Shown one piece after another: positions 12,897 through 23,477 of a stretch of 64,000 bases of DNA (its first letter is position 1; every line of letters starts with the position of its first letter). The translations under genes and the position numbers were made by a program. The notes beneath the pieces are model-generated. The model did no database searches and had not been told where the DNA came from. It saw only the letters and a program-made list of their open reading frames with translations. Origin of the DNA: Actinomucor elegans (lineage: Eukaryota > Mucoromycota > Mucoromycetes > Mucorales > Mucoraceae); assembly GCA_026027325.1 (NCBI GenBank), contig JAMSLZ010000010.1, positions 992,001-1,056,000 on the forward strand. Reading direction: 5' to 3'.

Positions 12897-12923
<27 letters not shown>
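12897..12923. repeat. Poly-T tract, 27 T
   Basis: Uninterrupted homopolymer in gene-free DNA. Confidence 0.9.
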
Positions 12924-12929
<6 letters not shown>

Positions 12930-14474
12930 CAGTGTCAGTATTCATCACTGCTATATTATAATACTTGTTTGTCTTACAAGAAAATCTATGTTAGTTACTT
13001 ACCAAATATTTGCACTGTTTTTGACAGGACTTGGTGCACAGATTGCACCAGAATGTACAATGTCTCGTGTAAATAGTATAGGCGGCATACGACCGAACTA
13101 AGTCACGCGCTCGAATAGAACTACGCGCTTTATTGTATTCTAGAACATTGTATGGGGTATTTTAGATCCCATAATGGGGCTTATCATCTCTCTAGGGTCG
13201 ATGATATGTGATTGCTTCATATGCACTATGATCTACAAGTGCTTCTAATACACTGCTATATTTTTTTCGGGAACGTATATTTATTAGTCTACGGAGATCT
13301 AACATGGTAACCCCACATACTCAATGAAAATCCTTTGAATCTAAAAATATACTTAAATAATGACAGTGAGCCGATTTATTATCTTGATTTTTGAGACATT
13401 TAGAGCAAAAAATTGTATTTATAATCCGTGCACTTTTCAAATGGTATACTACTTTCGAGATAAGTTACAGGGTTGCTTAAATAAAACAGCCTTTATTATT
13501 TAATGCGTAACTTTTCTTTTATTTATTACAAATCCTATATCATTGAGTACTGAATTAAGTTATTTACAACAACTATTATATTATATTAATCACCAGTATA
13601 TACCAGCCTTTTTTTTTTGCATCAAGAATTTAAATTTACAGGCACAATAATCGGATCACGAAATTCAATCTTAAAAAGGCTAACCTTATTGGCTATCGAT
13701 GATTGCACCTTAACGTTCATCCTAAATAGCCTTGATGTAATACTGTTCAAATCATACGTCAGTAGCTGAACACAACGAAGTTATGAAATTTGGAAAATAC
13801 ATGGAATCGGCCATTTTTTATTCCGCACTTAATTGTGGAACCATGTGTTCTGGTAATAAAGTTTTAGAGAACTTCAAAATGAGTATTGCTACTCTTTACT
13901 GTAATTTGTTTCTCGTTTCTGTACAAAACGTAGGTCATTACAAGGAGCCGTCATTTGCCTTAAAAAGAACTTGACAAGCAAATGTATGCGCGTCAATATT
14001 TTCATTTAAGTTCTCAACCTAGAGCTTAATAGTCTATGATTAGAAAGAAACTGAGCATGACGCACCTATAAACACATTAAATCTTGCGTCTGCTAGATAG
14101 TTTTATCTCAGAATAAACAGCTGCACCCTGTAAAGCCTAAACTTGGCTTCGATTGTTTTTAAAGTCTTGTACATATTTATTAAATGATTGTCTTTATTAA
14201 GCAAATGTTTGATATTGCACTATAATCAAACAACCTATTTTGCACAAATAAAAGTAGCAAGTAGGACGAGAAGGAAGCGCTTGTTATCCACTAGTTCAGT
14301 ATGAAAGGTAGTAACTAGCTGCATTTAGAAGCTAACAAGTACCCAATTAAAGAAAATATTTCATAATTAATAGCGACATGGAACGAGCAAAACAGAAAAT
14401 CCAAAAACTTTATTTATATAACTATAATGCTTTAATAGATATAATCGTTTATTTTGAACAAGGAACATTCTTCA

Positions 14475-14580
14475 GATGTGACATCGGATTAGGATCGGTT
14501 GAGAGATCTATAAACCAATATAGTGATCCGATCATTATGAAATGCAAGGAATATACCGTCCATTATTCATACTTAGTGTA
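14475..14580 (+). repeat. Dispersed repeat family, copy 3 (well preserved)
   Basis: Reads GATGTGACATCGG, then GATCGGTTGAGAGATCTATA exactly as in the consensus core, then after about 25 bp ATTATGAAATGCAAGGAATA. The core is the best match to the family consensus in the window. Confidence 0.7.
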
Positions 14581-14655
14581 CTTGGCGCATTACAGTTAAA
14601 TAATAATCCTAACAAATTTCAGGGCTTATTTTAAACGAATACTGTTTGTTAAATT

Positions 14656-14720
14656 GGGCATTAAACCTGGATCGCATCGAAGATCTATCGATCAGTAGAC
14701 GAAATGAATGTGATTTACAA
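14656..14720 (+). repeat. Dispersed repeat family, copy 4
   Basis: Reads GGCATTAAACCTGGATCGCA then TCGAAGATCTATCGATC, followed by GAAATGAATGTGATTTACA. It lies about 75 bp after copy 3, so the two form a close direct pair like copies 1 and 2. Confidence 0.6.
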
Positions 14721-15113
14721 TACATGCTTAAAATGTTATATATTCGTGGAATTTCCGTCGAATAATAAGTATTCTATATGTACTAGCCATTTTTAAACTT
14801 GTGTTAGCCATAAAGTAAGCTATTAGAGATTTTTAAAGGTAGTTTTTTGGTAGTCCTTTTCTGTAATGTAAATGACCTTTATAAGCTTTTAATTGGCCAT
14901 TGGAATTCAGATATAAGCTTAATTGTTTTAGAACTAAAATCAGCTTTATGGTACTTATCATAAATACTATTAATATAATGCGATGGCTTTAGTCGATATA
15001 GCTTGTATTACTTGATGTTTAAATATAATAATCTATAAAAGTGAAGTACGAAGAAAATGATAATGCAGGCTTATGTACGGAGTTTTAATATATACAACAT
15101 GTAACGATCGATA

Positions 15114-15566
15114 TCAGCTTTGAACATCATCAGTGTCAGTATTATTATGATCATCCTCTTCATCATTATTACTACTATCATAGCCATTGGCTTCCTCAAT
15201 ATTATCGTTGTCATTACCATGATCTTTACTGTCATCGTCATCACTAAACGAAATAATGGGTGAGATCTAATTTTCAACTACATAACTATCTTTTGTCTTC
15301 TTCAAGACCATATTCTTGATCTCATCATTGCATACCCTGCAACATTATTCTTGAAAAAATTATGTGTTGTTTATCATGCTCTAAAAAGAAGTAATATTAA
15401 GTGTGATTATAGTGTTAAGAATATTCTGTTTACTTACTTCGAAGCGATAAACCATCGATCAATTTTTGAATAACACCGCTTTTGGTCTTGTGGTGTGTCC
15501 TTGGGTAATCCATTTGATAAATATCTTGTACCAAATTCAAGCCCTCATCAACAAGAGATGAGATGG
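15114..15566 (-). pseudogene. Fragment of a gene with an acidic Asp/Glu/Asn-rich tail
   Basis: On the minus strand about 25 codons upstream of 15430 read MDYPRTHHKTKSGVIQKL. A possible GT-AG intron follows, then VCNDEIKNMVLKKTKDSY near 15280-15330. After an in-frame stop, a strongly acidic segment (FSDDDDSKDHGNDNDN ... NTDTDDVQS) ends at a stop codon at 15114-15116. The composition is protein-like, not that of random AT-rich DNA. No start or further exon is found upstream, and the stop between the parts suggests decay or an unseen intron. I do not recognise the family. Confidence 0.35.
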
Positions 15567-17634
15567 TTTAATATATCCGATACTAAGTTTTTGTTTTGAA
15601 ATACATTTAATACTATTAAATAGCATGGTGTTACATGCTCCTTATAATGATTATTGATTAATAATTCCAATGACCATATACCGCCTGTATCTATGTGGGT
15701 GTTGTAAATCTAATTGGACCATCAGATGAGAAGTCTGCACAAAATAGATAAACTATTGATTCATTATTATTGTATAAATGATAAAGGGTAATAGATGAAA
15801 TACAGTATAGCTCAAGCCCGTGATCTAAGTAATTAGGTTAATGATTGTCGGTATAATTCTTGGAGTCAAAAGAGGGGCAGCAGTAATGATGTGATTAGGT
15901 GACATTTGGCAGCTAAAGAAACCTTAAATTTGCTATTATAAAACTTAAATTCATCTGTGGAGGTTCGTCTAACGAAATCGCCATTGCAATAATTAAGCTT
16001 TTTCTTGCAACCATCTGAGATGGCATCTTCTCTATTATAAACTAAACCTAAATAAATGCTTTTTCTGCGTTATATGTATTCGAAATTCTTACTATTGAAT
16101 AAATATATCACTCTTTCTTGAAGGAAAAGGCCTCCAAGACAGTGCCCAGAGCTTTACAAACAATGAATATTCGGAGCAATCATCCAAGCACTCTTTAGAA
16201 AATATTTAGAGCTTAAATGCAAATTGTTCCATCCTAAAAAAAACACACGAAGTTAGTAAAGGCCTATTCTTTGGATGTTCCTTCAATTTACACATGGTAA
16301 TACTTTTTTAATAGTCCTTTCAGAATTATTTTTTTGGTTTATAATCGTCTATCTCTTGATATAATTTTTTTTTTTTGAGAACATAGCGTTTTATCCTTTA
16401 TAGATATGTTATTAGTTGACTAAAATAATAAATTTAATACAAATCACTGCATATTAGACTTACTATCTTGAAATTCTTATTACGCTCGCAGTGCTGTAAT
16501 AGTTTGGGTCACTATGTAGGTGTTTGAACATTGAAGATAAAAAATTTGTTGTATGACTATCAAGAATAGCCATTTGAAAACCAATGGTGGTATCAATATC
16601 AATCATACGATTAAGGCAGAGATTAAAAAAAAATTAATAATTAATGTATTTGGAGAGATTACAACAGTTCTAACTAACTGGTAGAAATATTTAGGTTTAT
16701 CAGGATTCGAGGGCTATTTAGGTCAATAACCTGAATCGACTGATAAAATTCTTTTAACAGGCAGTAAACAGAGGTAGAATACTATACAAACTGGTATCCC
16801 AAAGAAATATCAGTTTTAGAGCTAAAAAGGCAAGCAATGACAGTAGCTGTACGGTGAGATGGTGGGATCAAAGTCTTCTTTTATTGGGTTTCTTGTAATA
16901 TCAATGGCAACAACAAAAGAATAGCTAACTAATTTTTAACCTGGATTTCGTCACATTTTGACCAAGCACATCATTCAAACCAACAGTATGTATTTTGTCT
17001 TTCGTAGTGAGCTAATATGTACCAGACGATATATTGTTTATGGAAATGACTTGAACGACTTGTAATGACTTTAGTTGCTGCGTTTTGTTTGAGATCCTTT
17101 GTTAACCAGAGGAGTCCAGCTGACACTTAACAACCAACTTTGAACTAATACAGATAAGGGAAATCTGACTGCCTAATTAAAGCATAGCATTGTAAATGTT
17201 AAAGTGGTGTTGAAGCAATATGATTTTTGTTTAGCACCCTGAATTTTATTTAATGAAGTATAAAAAAATTGTTGCGCTTACTTTCAAGGGCTTGTTCTTC
17301 TTTGTAGTAGATCTTGAAGAACTTATTTCCCCCCTAAAAATGCATTAAATAAGTAAAATGGTGTTGATAATAATAAACAGATATATTCACATTATTAATA
17401 AAACACGCATACACAAAGAAAAGTAAGCTTCCGCTAGTAATTTAGTAGGAAGGAAAATGCTCTTTATTTTATTTGTCTGATATCTGGTGTATTCCCTTCA
17501 AGCTGAGCAAATATTAACTATCTTTCTTTTTAATCGCTCTAAAAAGTTGTGTTTAACTCTTGAAATTGGAGATATAGCAATTGCTGAATAAGTAAAAACT
17601 AGTTTCTAATAGTAAAGTGCGTTAATATAACTTG
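15567..17634. other. Gene-free AT-rich stretch
   Basis: About 2 kb with no supported gene, RNA gene or clear repeat. It contains the region downstream (minus strand) of the Tc1-like helix-turn-helix remnant, where I looked for the DDE catalytic part of a transposase and did not find it in any frame. Confidence 0.5.
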
Positions 17635-17785
17635 TTATATGTGAACCGATGATATGGGAATACCTATTGATCGCGAGATTTCGGCTTGCTTCATGCCAGA
17701 TTTAAAATGACCGATAATTAGTCTTTTGTAGAGCTCGGAATACTCGATATTTTCATTATAATGAATTTTGGCTTTCTTAGAGAGT
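17635..17785 (-). mobile_element. Tc1/mariner-like transposase remnant, helix-turn-helix only
   Basis: The minus strand reads, in one frame of about 50 codons, EYSELYKRLIIGHFKSGMKQ followed by AEISRSIGIPISSVHI and a stop. This is the pattern of the N-terminal helix-turn-helix of Tc1/mariner transposases (an R-x-I-I-G-x-x-x-x-G-M helix, then x-x-I-S-R-x-x-G-I-P-x-S-S-V). The downstream DDE domain and terminal inverted repeats are not visible, so the copy is dead and truncated. A sigma-like or other HTH could give a similar match, but the isolated decayed state favours a transposon. Confidence 0.55.
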
Positions 17786-18101
17786 CTACTTGTAATATTT
17801 AACAAGGGTATGCTTGTTTATGTATTAATTATAGAGATAAGAGGTGCACTGGTGTTAAAAACTGTGCACTTAATAGATCCGATTGTAATTAACGTGAGTA
17901 TATCCTGCAATCATCAAGGCACCTACAAGAAGCTTTTATCTAGTACCAATATGTACAGCCTATAGAAGACTATGAAATATTAGAAAAGAACAAGTTTGTG
18001 GGTTTGGTCTACTGTTTTAGGAACGAAATTTATATAATGACTGATTACTGCACCTTTGTTTGCTCTTTTCTTTGGACTTATTTACTTGGCATCTAGAATG
18101 A

Positions 18102-18105
<4 letters not shown>

Positions 18106-18139
<34 letters not shown>
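18106..18139. repeat. Poly-T tract, 34 T
   Basis: Longest homopolymer in the window. A complementary A30 run lies 240 bp downstream, so the two could base-pair into a hairpin. Confidence 0.9.
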
Positions 18140-18141
<2 letters not shown>

Positions 18142-18375
18142 TTCTGTTTCTTCAATTTATGTAAATATTAGTGAAAGATTGCCTTTTTTTTTTTACAGTC
18201 TTCATCTTCGACCAAAACAATTCAATAGGATCGAAAAAAGTAAAGACAAATAAACCGGCTTATAGCCCATAGAGACAATCAAGTCAGATACTTTATGAAT
18301 AATTGCATTATCCATGACAAGATATCATCCTTTCATTCTGTGGTTATTTAATGTATCCTTGATGCCGGGTATGAA

Positions 18376-18379
<4 letters not shown>

Positions 18380-18409
<30 letters not shown>
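18380..18409. repeat. Poly-A tract, 30 A
   Basis: Uninterrupted run of 30 A; partner of the T34 run at 18106-18139. Confidence 0.9.
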
Positions 18410-18412
<3 letters not shown>

Positions 18413-19351
18413 CACTTCTCCCATACATATCAACAACAAAAGCTTTGCCACTATTTCTTTTTCCTTTCTTATCTGAATTTTCTTTCTTAAGAGTAGGATT
18501 CGACTTACGCAATATCAAATCAATGATGCTCTTCCCACAAATAGTTCTAACCATAATAGTGATAACGACATCTCTATTTACCCAGAGAATCTTTATTTCT
18601 TACAGGCGTTCCTATTTTAGATCTGCCGAAGCTGTATATGATGAGCATGTTAAATCCAACTACCACTCCACAAACTTCCCCTACACATTACATCCGGTTC
18701 GCGTCCATTTTCCTCGAACTTTCAACACCAAAGAATATTCCCTCAGCAAGCTGTTTTGACAAGCTTATTAATAATGATATCTTGCATCTTGATCCATTCC
18801 TCTTTAATCCTAAAATACATATGAATTTTATTCGCAATCGTAATCTCACTTATCAAGCCACCAATGTCCTACACAGCAACATATTCTTTCAGGTATTTGC
18901 TTACACTCTTTATCCATCTCCTAGTACATATAATAAACACGCTTTGAATTATCTGGCCTCCTGCTTTCACTATTCCTTTTCCTTTTTATTATTTACCAAT
19001 CCATTCTTTCTCACATCTAAAAAATAATATAAAACTGAAATAAGTTACTGCAACTTGAAAACCTATTTGACTAAATATGATCGACTATCCGATTTAATGT
19101 TATATACCTGTTCGCTTGACAAATTATTGTTAGATGGAAGTAAAAGCTGTGTCAGTTTATTGTTTATTAATATATACGGAAATTAGAAAATACAAAATAA
19201 AAATATAGAAGAAAGAAAAAGAGAGGGACCAGCAGTAGTAATAATATAATTTTTTTTTGGGGATGTTTTTGTAGGATTATATACTTTTTTTCCGAGGCTT
19301 TTTTTTTTTTTTGTAGACGATAATGATGTTGTATATGCAAAATGCTTTTAG

Positions 19352-20104
19352 TTAAACCTTAGTTAAAGCTTTATGAGCCTCAGCTAATTGAGCTTCCAAG
19401 ACACGAATTCTTTCTTCAAGAGAGATGTCCTTTGATTCTAACCCGGATTTTTCAGATTCCAAGACTGCAATACGAGTTGTAAGACGATGGTTATCTGATT
19501 CCAAATCAGAAACGCGTGATTCCAATTGCTCCATTTTAACAAGCTTCTTGAGTCTTGATCTACGTGCAGCATCAGTATTTTTTTGTCTCTTGAGAGCAAT
19601 TTCATCTTGATCTACGACGTTATCGACGCGACGCTTGTTACTGTTTGTTGGTGGCATCATGATGGGTGTTCTAGGGATCATGACATCAGCAGAAGGACGA
19701 GGAGCGATGCGAGGAAGATTGGATTTAGGTAAGATGGTCACAACAGGGGCAGGCTTGGGAGATTCTTGCTTGATCTCTGGAAAGAGAGGAACCTTGGGGG
19801 CAACGCAAGGCTGTTTAGAAGAGATACAAGAACTTGAATCCGACATAGCAGAGTTAGGTGGACTGATTGGTGGAGAATGAGGAAGCATGGCAAGTTGCTT
19901 TTCAAGACCAAGAGTAAAATCAAGTGAATTTGCAATAAGGCCTGATTTACAAAGTTCCTCTGCAAGCCAATCGTCAATCATACCGGGATTGAGCGAAGGA
20001 ATGCCAGGGAATAAGCTGGCAAGAGCATCTTGTTGAGAGATAGTGGATGGATCAATGGTACTGAGAGTATCCATGTTGTTAAAAAGATCTTGATAGTTTG
20101 TCAT
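19352..20104 (-). CDS. Gcn4/CPC1-like bZIP transcription factor
   Basis: A single exon of 250 residues. The basic region starts near residue 170 as ALKRQKNTDAARRSRLKKL, with the invariant N-x7-R spacing and the AARRSR core shared with yeast Gcn4 and Neurospora CPC1. A leucine zipper and a longer coiled coil of about 60 residues follow (LESRVSDLE, LTTRIAVLE, RIRVLEAQL). The N-terminal half is acidic and Ser/Pro-rich (PHSPPISPPNS), as in activation domains. Gcn4 factors bind TGACTCA-type sites and switch on amino-acid synthesis during starvation. The A-rich sequence before ATG at 20104 fits a normal leader, and ATG codons opening short upstream frames lie further up, as in Gcn4 genes. The zipper is longer than that of Gcn4 itself, so another bZIP subclass is possible. 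Confidence 0.85.
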   Translation of the reverse strand: MTNYQDLFNNMDTLSTIDPSTISQQDALASLFPGIPSLNPGMIDDWLAEELCKSGLIANSLDFTLGLEKQLAMLPHSPPISPPNSAMSDSSSCISSKQPCVAPKVPLFPEIKQESPKPAPVVTILPKSNLPRIAPRPSADVMIPRTPIMMPPTNSNKRRVDNVVDQDEIALKRQKNTDAARRSRLKKLVKMEQLESRVSDLESDNHRLTTRIAVLESEKSGLESKDISLEERIRVLEAQLAEAHKALTKV

Positions 20105-20207
20105 TTTGTTTGCTTTTTGGTTATTCTTTCTTTTTTTGTTTGTTTAAAGAAGTTCTTTTTCTTTCAGTGTGTTATAATGATATTTTGTACTTGTAATCGA
20201 ATGGGTT

Positions 20208-20330
20208 CTAATTTCCTGGTGGATTCTGTTCTGAGTGTTTCTTTCTTGAGGTGGTTGAGGGTGCGTCTGTAGTATAAGAGAAGAAGGGTTTGCTTGACAT
20301 GATATAACAGATATTTGATGAGATTGACAT
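20208..20330 (-). promoter_or_regulatory. Upstream ORF of 40 codons in the presumed leader of the bZIP gene
   Basis: From ATG at 20330 the minus strand stays open for 40 codons and stops at 20208, with a second in-frame ATG at 20300. The stop lies 103 nt before the bZIP start. Gcn4/cpc-1 messages are known for leader uORFs, and as I recall cpc-1 has a second uORF of about this length. The transcript start is not known, so this is a candidate. Confidence 0.45.
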
Positions 20331-20415
20331 TAATTTTAACAATTAGATAATGATATTATATTCAAACTTTGACAATGATATATAATGGATAATAGACTGA
20401 TAGAGATTAAAAAAC

Positions 20416-20439
20416 TTAAATAATAATTACGGCAACCAT
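20416..20439 (-). promoter_or_regulatory. Short upstream ORF of 7 codons before the bZIP gene
   Basis: ATG at 20439 opens a seven-codon frame (MVAVIII) ending at 20416. It precedes the 40-codon uORF by 85 nt. A short first uORF followed by an inhibitory longer one is the Gcn4 reinitiation layout. Inference only. Confidence 0.35.
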
Positions 20440-22722
20440 CTTGGGCAAAACGTGAAATATGGAAGTGTATAGGGAAAAAAAAGTTATAAGAAAGAGAAAG
20501 AGATGGAAGACAAAACGCAGGGGCGTCAAAAGTAGATTTAAATATGAGAGATAGCGTTCTGCGGTTGTTGAAAATCATTATTAATATCTTTCTAACGCGT
20601 CCGAACTATTAGAGAAATGTAGCTTAAGAATGAGTATTGATATAAAGCCAAAGCATACTTTCTTGGCTAAAAACTCTCTAGTGCTCCCTTCTCATAGTAG
20701 TTATAACGAGAAAAGATAATCTTTTCAATAGTTAGTTGTATTATTATTTTAAAAATTATGATAGCAAGGAGATACAGATTGTCCCTATCTAAGACCTTTT
20801 GGTTCCTATTGGTAGAGATAATCAGGTGCACATGACTCTGTATTTTTCAGATTGACTCCGCTTCAAACGGTACATCCTCATACATTGTACTGTTACTTTA
20901 GTTATCGGTCTAGATTCCTAATCAAGGTAATATATCCTTGGTAGTCTTACGTTATCCGTTTGGTAATCAACTATTCCATGTGAATAAACAGGCAAGAAGG
21001 TTTGGCTTTGAGATTCCTTTAATACCCGCAGATAATGGAACTATGTGAAACAGTCTTTTTGTTTAGCTTAAAAGCCGAAATATCGGGCATATCACCTTCA
21101 TTCAAAGCGTCTTTTGTGCGAGAATGGGGTCGTGCAAGAAGATTAAGTTTTCTCATGAGCATCTTTTTTCACGATCGAATCGTGTTGAATTTGTAAAGCG
21201 GTAAAGGAAATATCAGATTTCTTGCTTTCGGCCATCTTTTCGTCATTTCGACTGGATGAAAGATTACGCTTGCTGATCTTTTTTGATTTGATAGGATAAG
21301 CATGATGTACATAGCTACTACAGTATATCCTATTTTTTTTTTAGCTAATTTTTCATTCTACTAAACAGTATCTACCTCTCTTGCTCATCATTTGCACACA
21401 CAAGAAGGCCTTGTTGGTTTTATTTCTTTATAGGGTAATTATTAAATGAACCATTGGCAGTGTGTTATTTCTTTCGCCACTTGAAAGAAAGGCTGAATTC
21501 TGGAGACACCTCGATTGGACCTTGCAATAAAATAACACATGCTATAATTGAGTGCTTTTATACCCTTATTTGTCAAAGATTTATTTTTCCCAGGATAGTT
21601 TTTTGCAAGTACTAGAGTGTATTTTGACTGACGCGTTGAAACATGAACCGCATATACAACAACGAGATAACTGATGCAGCATCCTGAGGGTACTGCAGCG
21701 CATACTAATTTTCACGAGATTTGTTACAGGTATACTGGTTTTCATCGACCCTAGTGTACGATAATGGCTTGAGCTAGTAGGTCAATTGTAGTTTGAAGTT
21801 ATAATAGTTTAACCGTGTTTTTTGATAATCAACATGCATAATCACGAGAATACAATATCGTACGTACTCATTACTCATTATGATAAATAACTCTAATTTC
21901 CACTAAAAACGTTTTTGATAAACTTTACTAACGTTTAAGCGCCATCGCTCTAAAATCCTGTTAACCATCTTGGCATATGAATTCGCGGTTATTTAAAGCG
22001 GATTTCGTCCATGTAACTGAAGGTACGCTTGATTTGTAGGCCCAACTGTATATAATGAAGACATCTCTGAGCATAGGTTGGTTTAGACTAGTATTTGTTT
22101 ACAATGACAATCTGAGAATGTATATCGATGTTATAATTCCTGATCTAGTGTTAAAGACGAGCCTAGAGCCCAACATCACTTATTTTCCTAAATCAAGTTT
22201 TGTACTATGATACTTTTGATAAAAGAACGTATCACAAATGCGACTTGGTTGTATATCTGATTCAGTAAATGTATCATTTTCTTATGTTTTTATATTGGCA
22301 GCTTCTACATTTTAGGTCATGATACGACATAAACCGTGAGAAATGCTTTACATCGATAAAAGGCAATAATTACTACATGAACACAAGAAGAAAAGCCGAG
22401 ATTCTCGCGGTTTACGGCCGATTGAGAAGTCTAAAGCCGACCTTCAAAGCGGATATATCAGCAGCATTGTATCTTGCAAGCAATACTAACACTACAGACG
22501 TCTGTGATACCTGAATAGATCAGCTACCCTTTTCTGATCTGGGCTTTGAATATCCGAATAAATTATGTATTGAATTACATTCGGTGTGAAAAAAAAAGTG
22601 TCTGGTATGTCTAATGTATCTGGTTCGCAAACAGCCCCCACCAGTAGAATTCCTTTTTGGTGTAGTTATTCTTTGAAATTCTAGAAATGTAATGGCACCA
22701 TCTTGGCTTTGAATTATTAATT

Positions 22723-22775
22723 AAATGCGACATTTAAATATTGGTCGAGAGATCTGAAATCGAAGAGAAATTATT
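22723..22775 (+). repeat. Dispersed repeat family, copy 5
   Basis: Reads TTAATTAAATGCGACATTTA, then TTGGTCGAGAGATCTGAAAT. A second copy follows at 22870 with the same TTAATTAAATG lead-in. Confidence 0.65.
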
Positions 22776-22869
22776 ACTATCAATTATGAATAAATAGCAT
22801 ACATATATTTGCGCCCAGGTTAAGTACTCCAAAATATGCAGAATCTTGTTCTGGACATAAACTATTAAT

Positions 22870-22950
22870 TAAATGTGGCCTTTGATCGAGATCAGTTAAG
22901 AGATATATTGATCATCAAATCAAGTTTATACGAAAAGGCTGCAATTTACA
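22870..22950 (+). repeat. Dispersed repeat family, copy 6
   Basis: Reads AAATGTGGCCTTTGATCGA, then GATCAGTTAAGAGATATATT, then GCTGCAATTTACAGG at the expected distance. Another close direct pair with copy 5. Confidence 0.65.
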
Positions 22951-23477
22951 GGAAATACCTAAAATATAGTATATGTATTATACTTTTGGGAAACTATGGT
23001 TCTAGCAGATATAGTAGCTCATTCTGAACATGTACTAGTCATCCAATGCAACATAAAACTCGAAAAAAGCCATCATATCTAATTAGTACTATACGTCCAG
23101 AACGAGATTTTGCATCTGTTAAAGCTTTAATTAAGCTCTTATTTTTTTTTAATGACCTGGATACATTCTTCTAGCGTATTACCTAATCAAAAGACTGGTG
23201 ATACGTGGGCATATATTCTTCTGTGTCAATAATCATGCTGGCCTCAATCAAAAGCAGTTATAGAAATATTGAGAGCATTTTGTGGAATAAAAAAGTACAT
23301 CAAGAAGCTAAAAAAAAAAATCCGCCTAAGATCTATAGCTCGGTCCTATACATTGACGAGTATTATAATAAAGCTTTTGAACCTTTATTAAAAAAAAATA
23401 ATTGTTACAAAAGCGCCAAACAATGAAACACTGCTTAATATAGCGCACTCCACTCGAACTTTCTTTAATGATAAACA

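Larger units (their letters stand above)
11004..15113. other. Long gene-poor AT-rich stretch
   Basis: About 4.1 kb with no gene I can support. Open frames of 60-106 codons (11522-11707, 11771-12091, 12287-12553, 13783-13974) have no domain, no splice partner and AT-driven composition. It holds a T27 run at 12897-12923 and two dispersed-repeat copies at 14475-14580 and 14656-14720. The remainder shows nothing further. Confidence 0.55.
17786..19351. other. Gene-free stretch with two long homopolymers
   Basis: No supported gene. Between 18445 and 19027 the plus strand holds two overlapping open frames of 104 and 129 codons with a pyrimidine-rich bias. Neither shows a domain or splice context and they compete with each other, so I do not call them. 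T34 (18106-18139) and A30 (18380-18409) lie 240 bp apart. The last 150 bp are the 3' flank of the bZIP gene. Confidence 0.5.
20440..23477. other. Gene-poor stretch with repeat copies and one coding-like scrap
   Basis: About 3 kb without a supported gene. On the minus strand near 21165-21305 about 50 codons read as a lysine/serine-rich fragment (HHAYPIKSKKISKRNLSSS, then DISFTALQIQHDSIVKKDA) ending at a stop; this may be a dead exon but has no partner. Two dispersed-repeat copies sit at 22723-22775 and 22870-22950. An 80-codon minus-strand frame at 20336-20578 overlaps the bZIP leader and looks like chance. Confidence 0.45.

Noticed and set aside
18445..19027. Two overlapping plus-strand frames of 104 and 129 codons
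   Set aside because: They overlap in different frames, show no domain or splice context, and the pyrimidine bias alone can keep them open.
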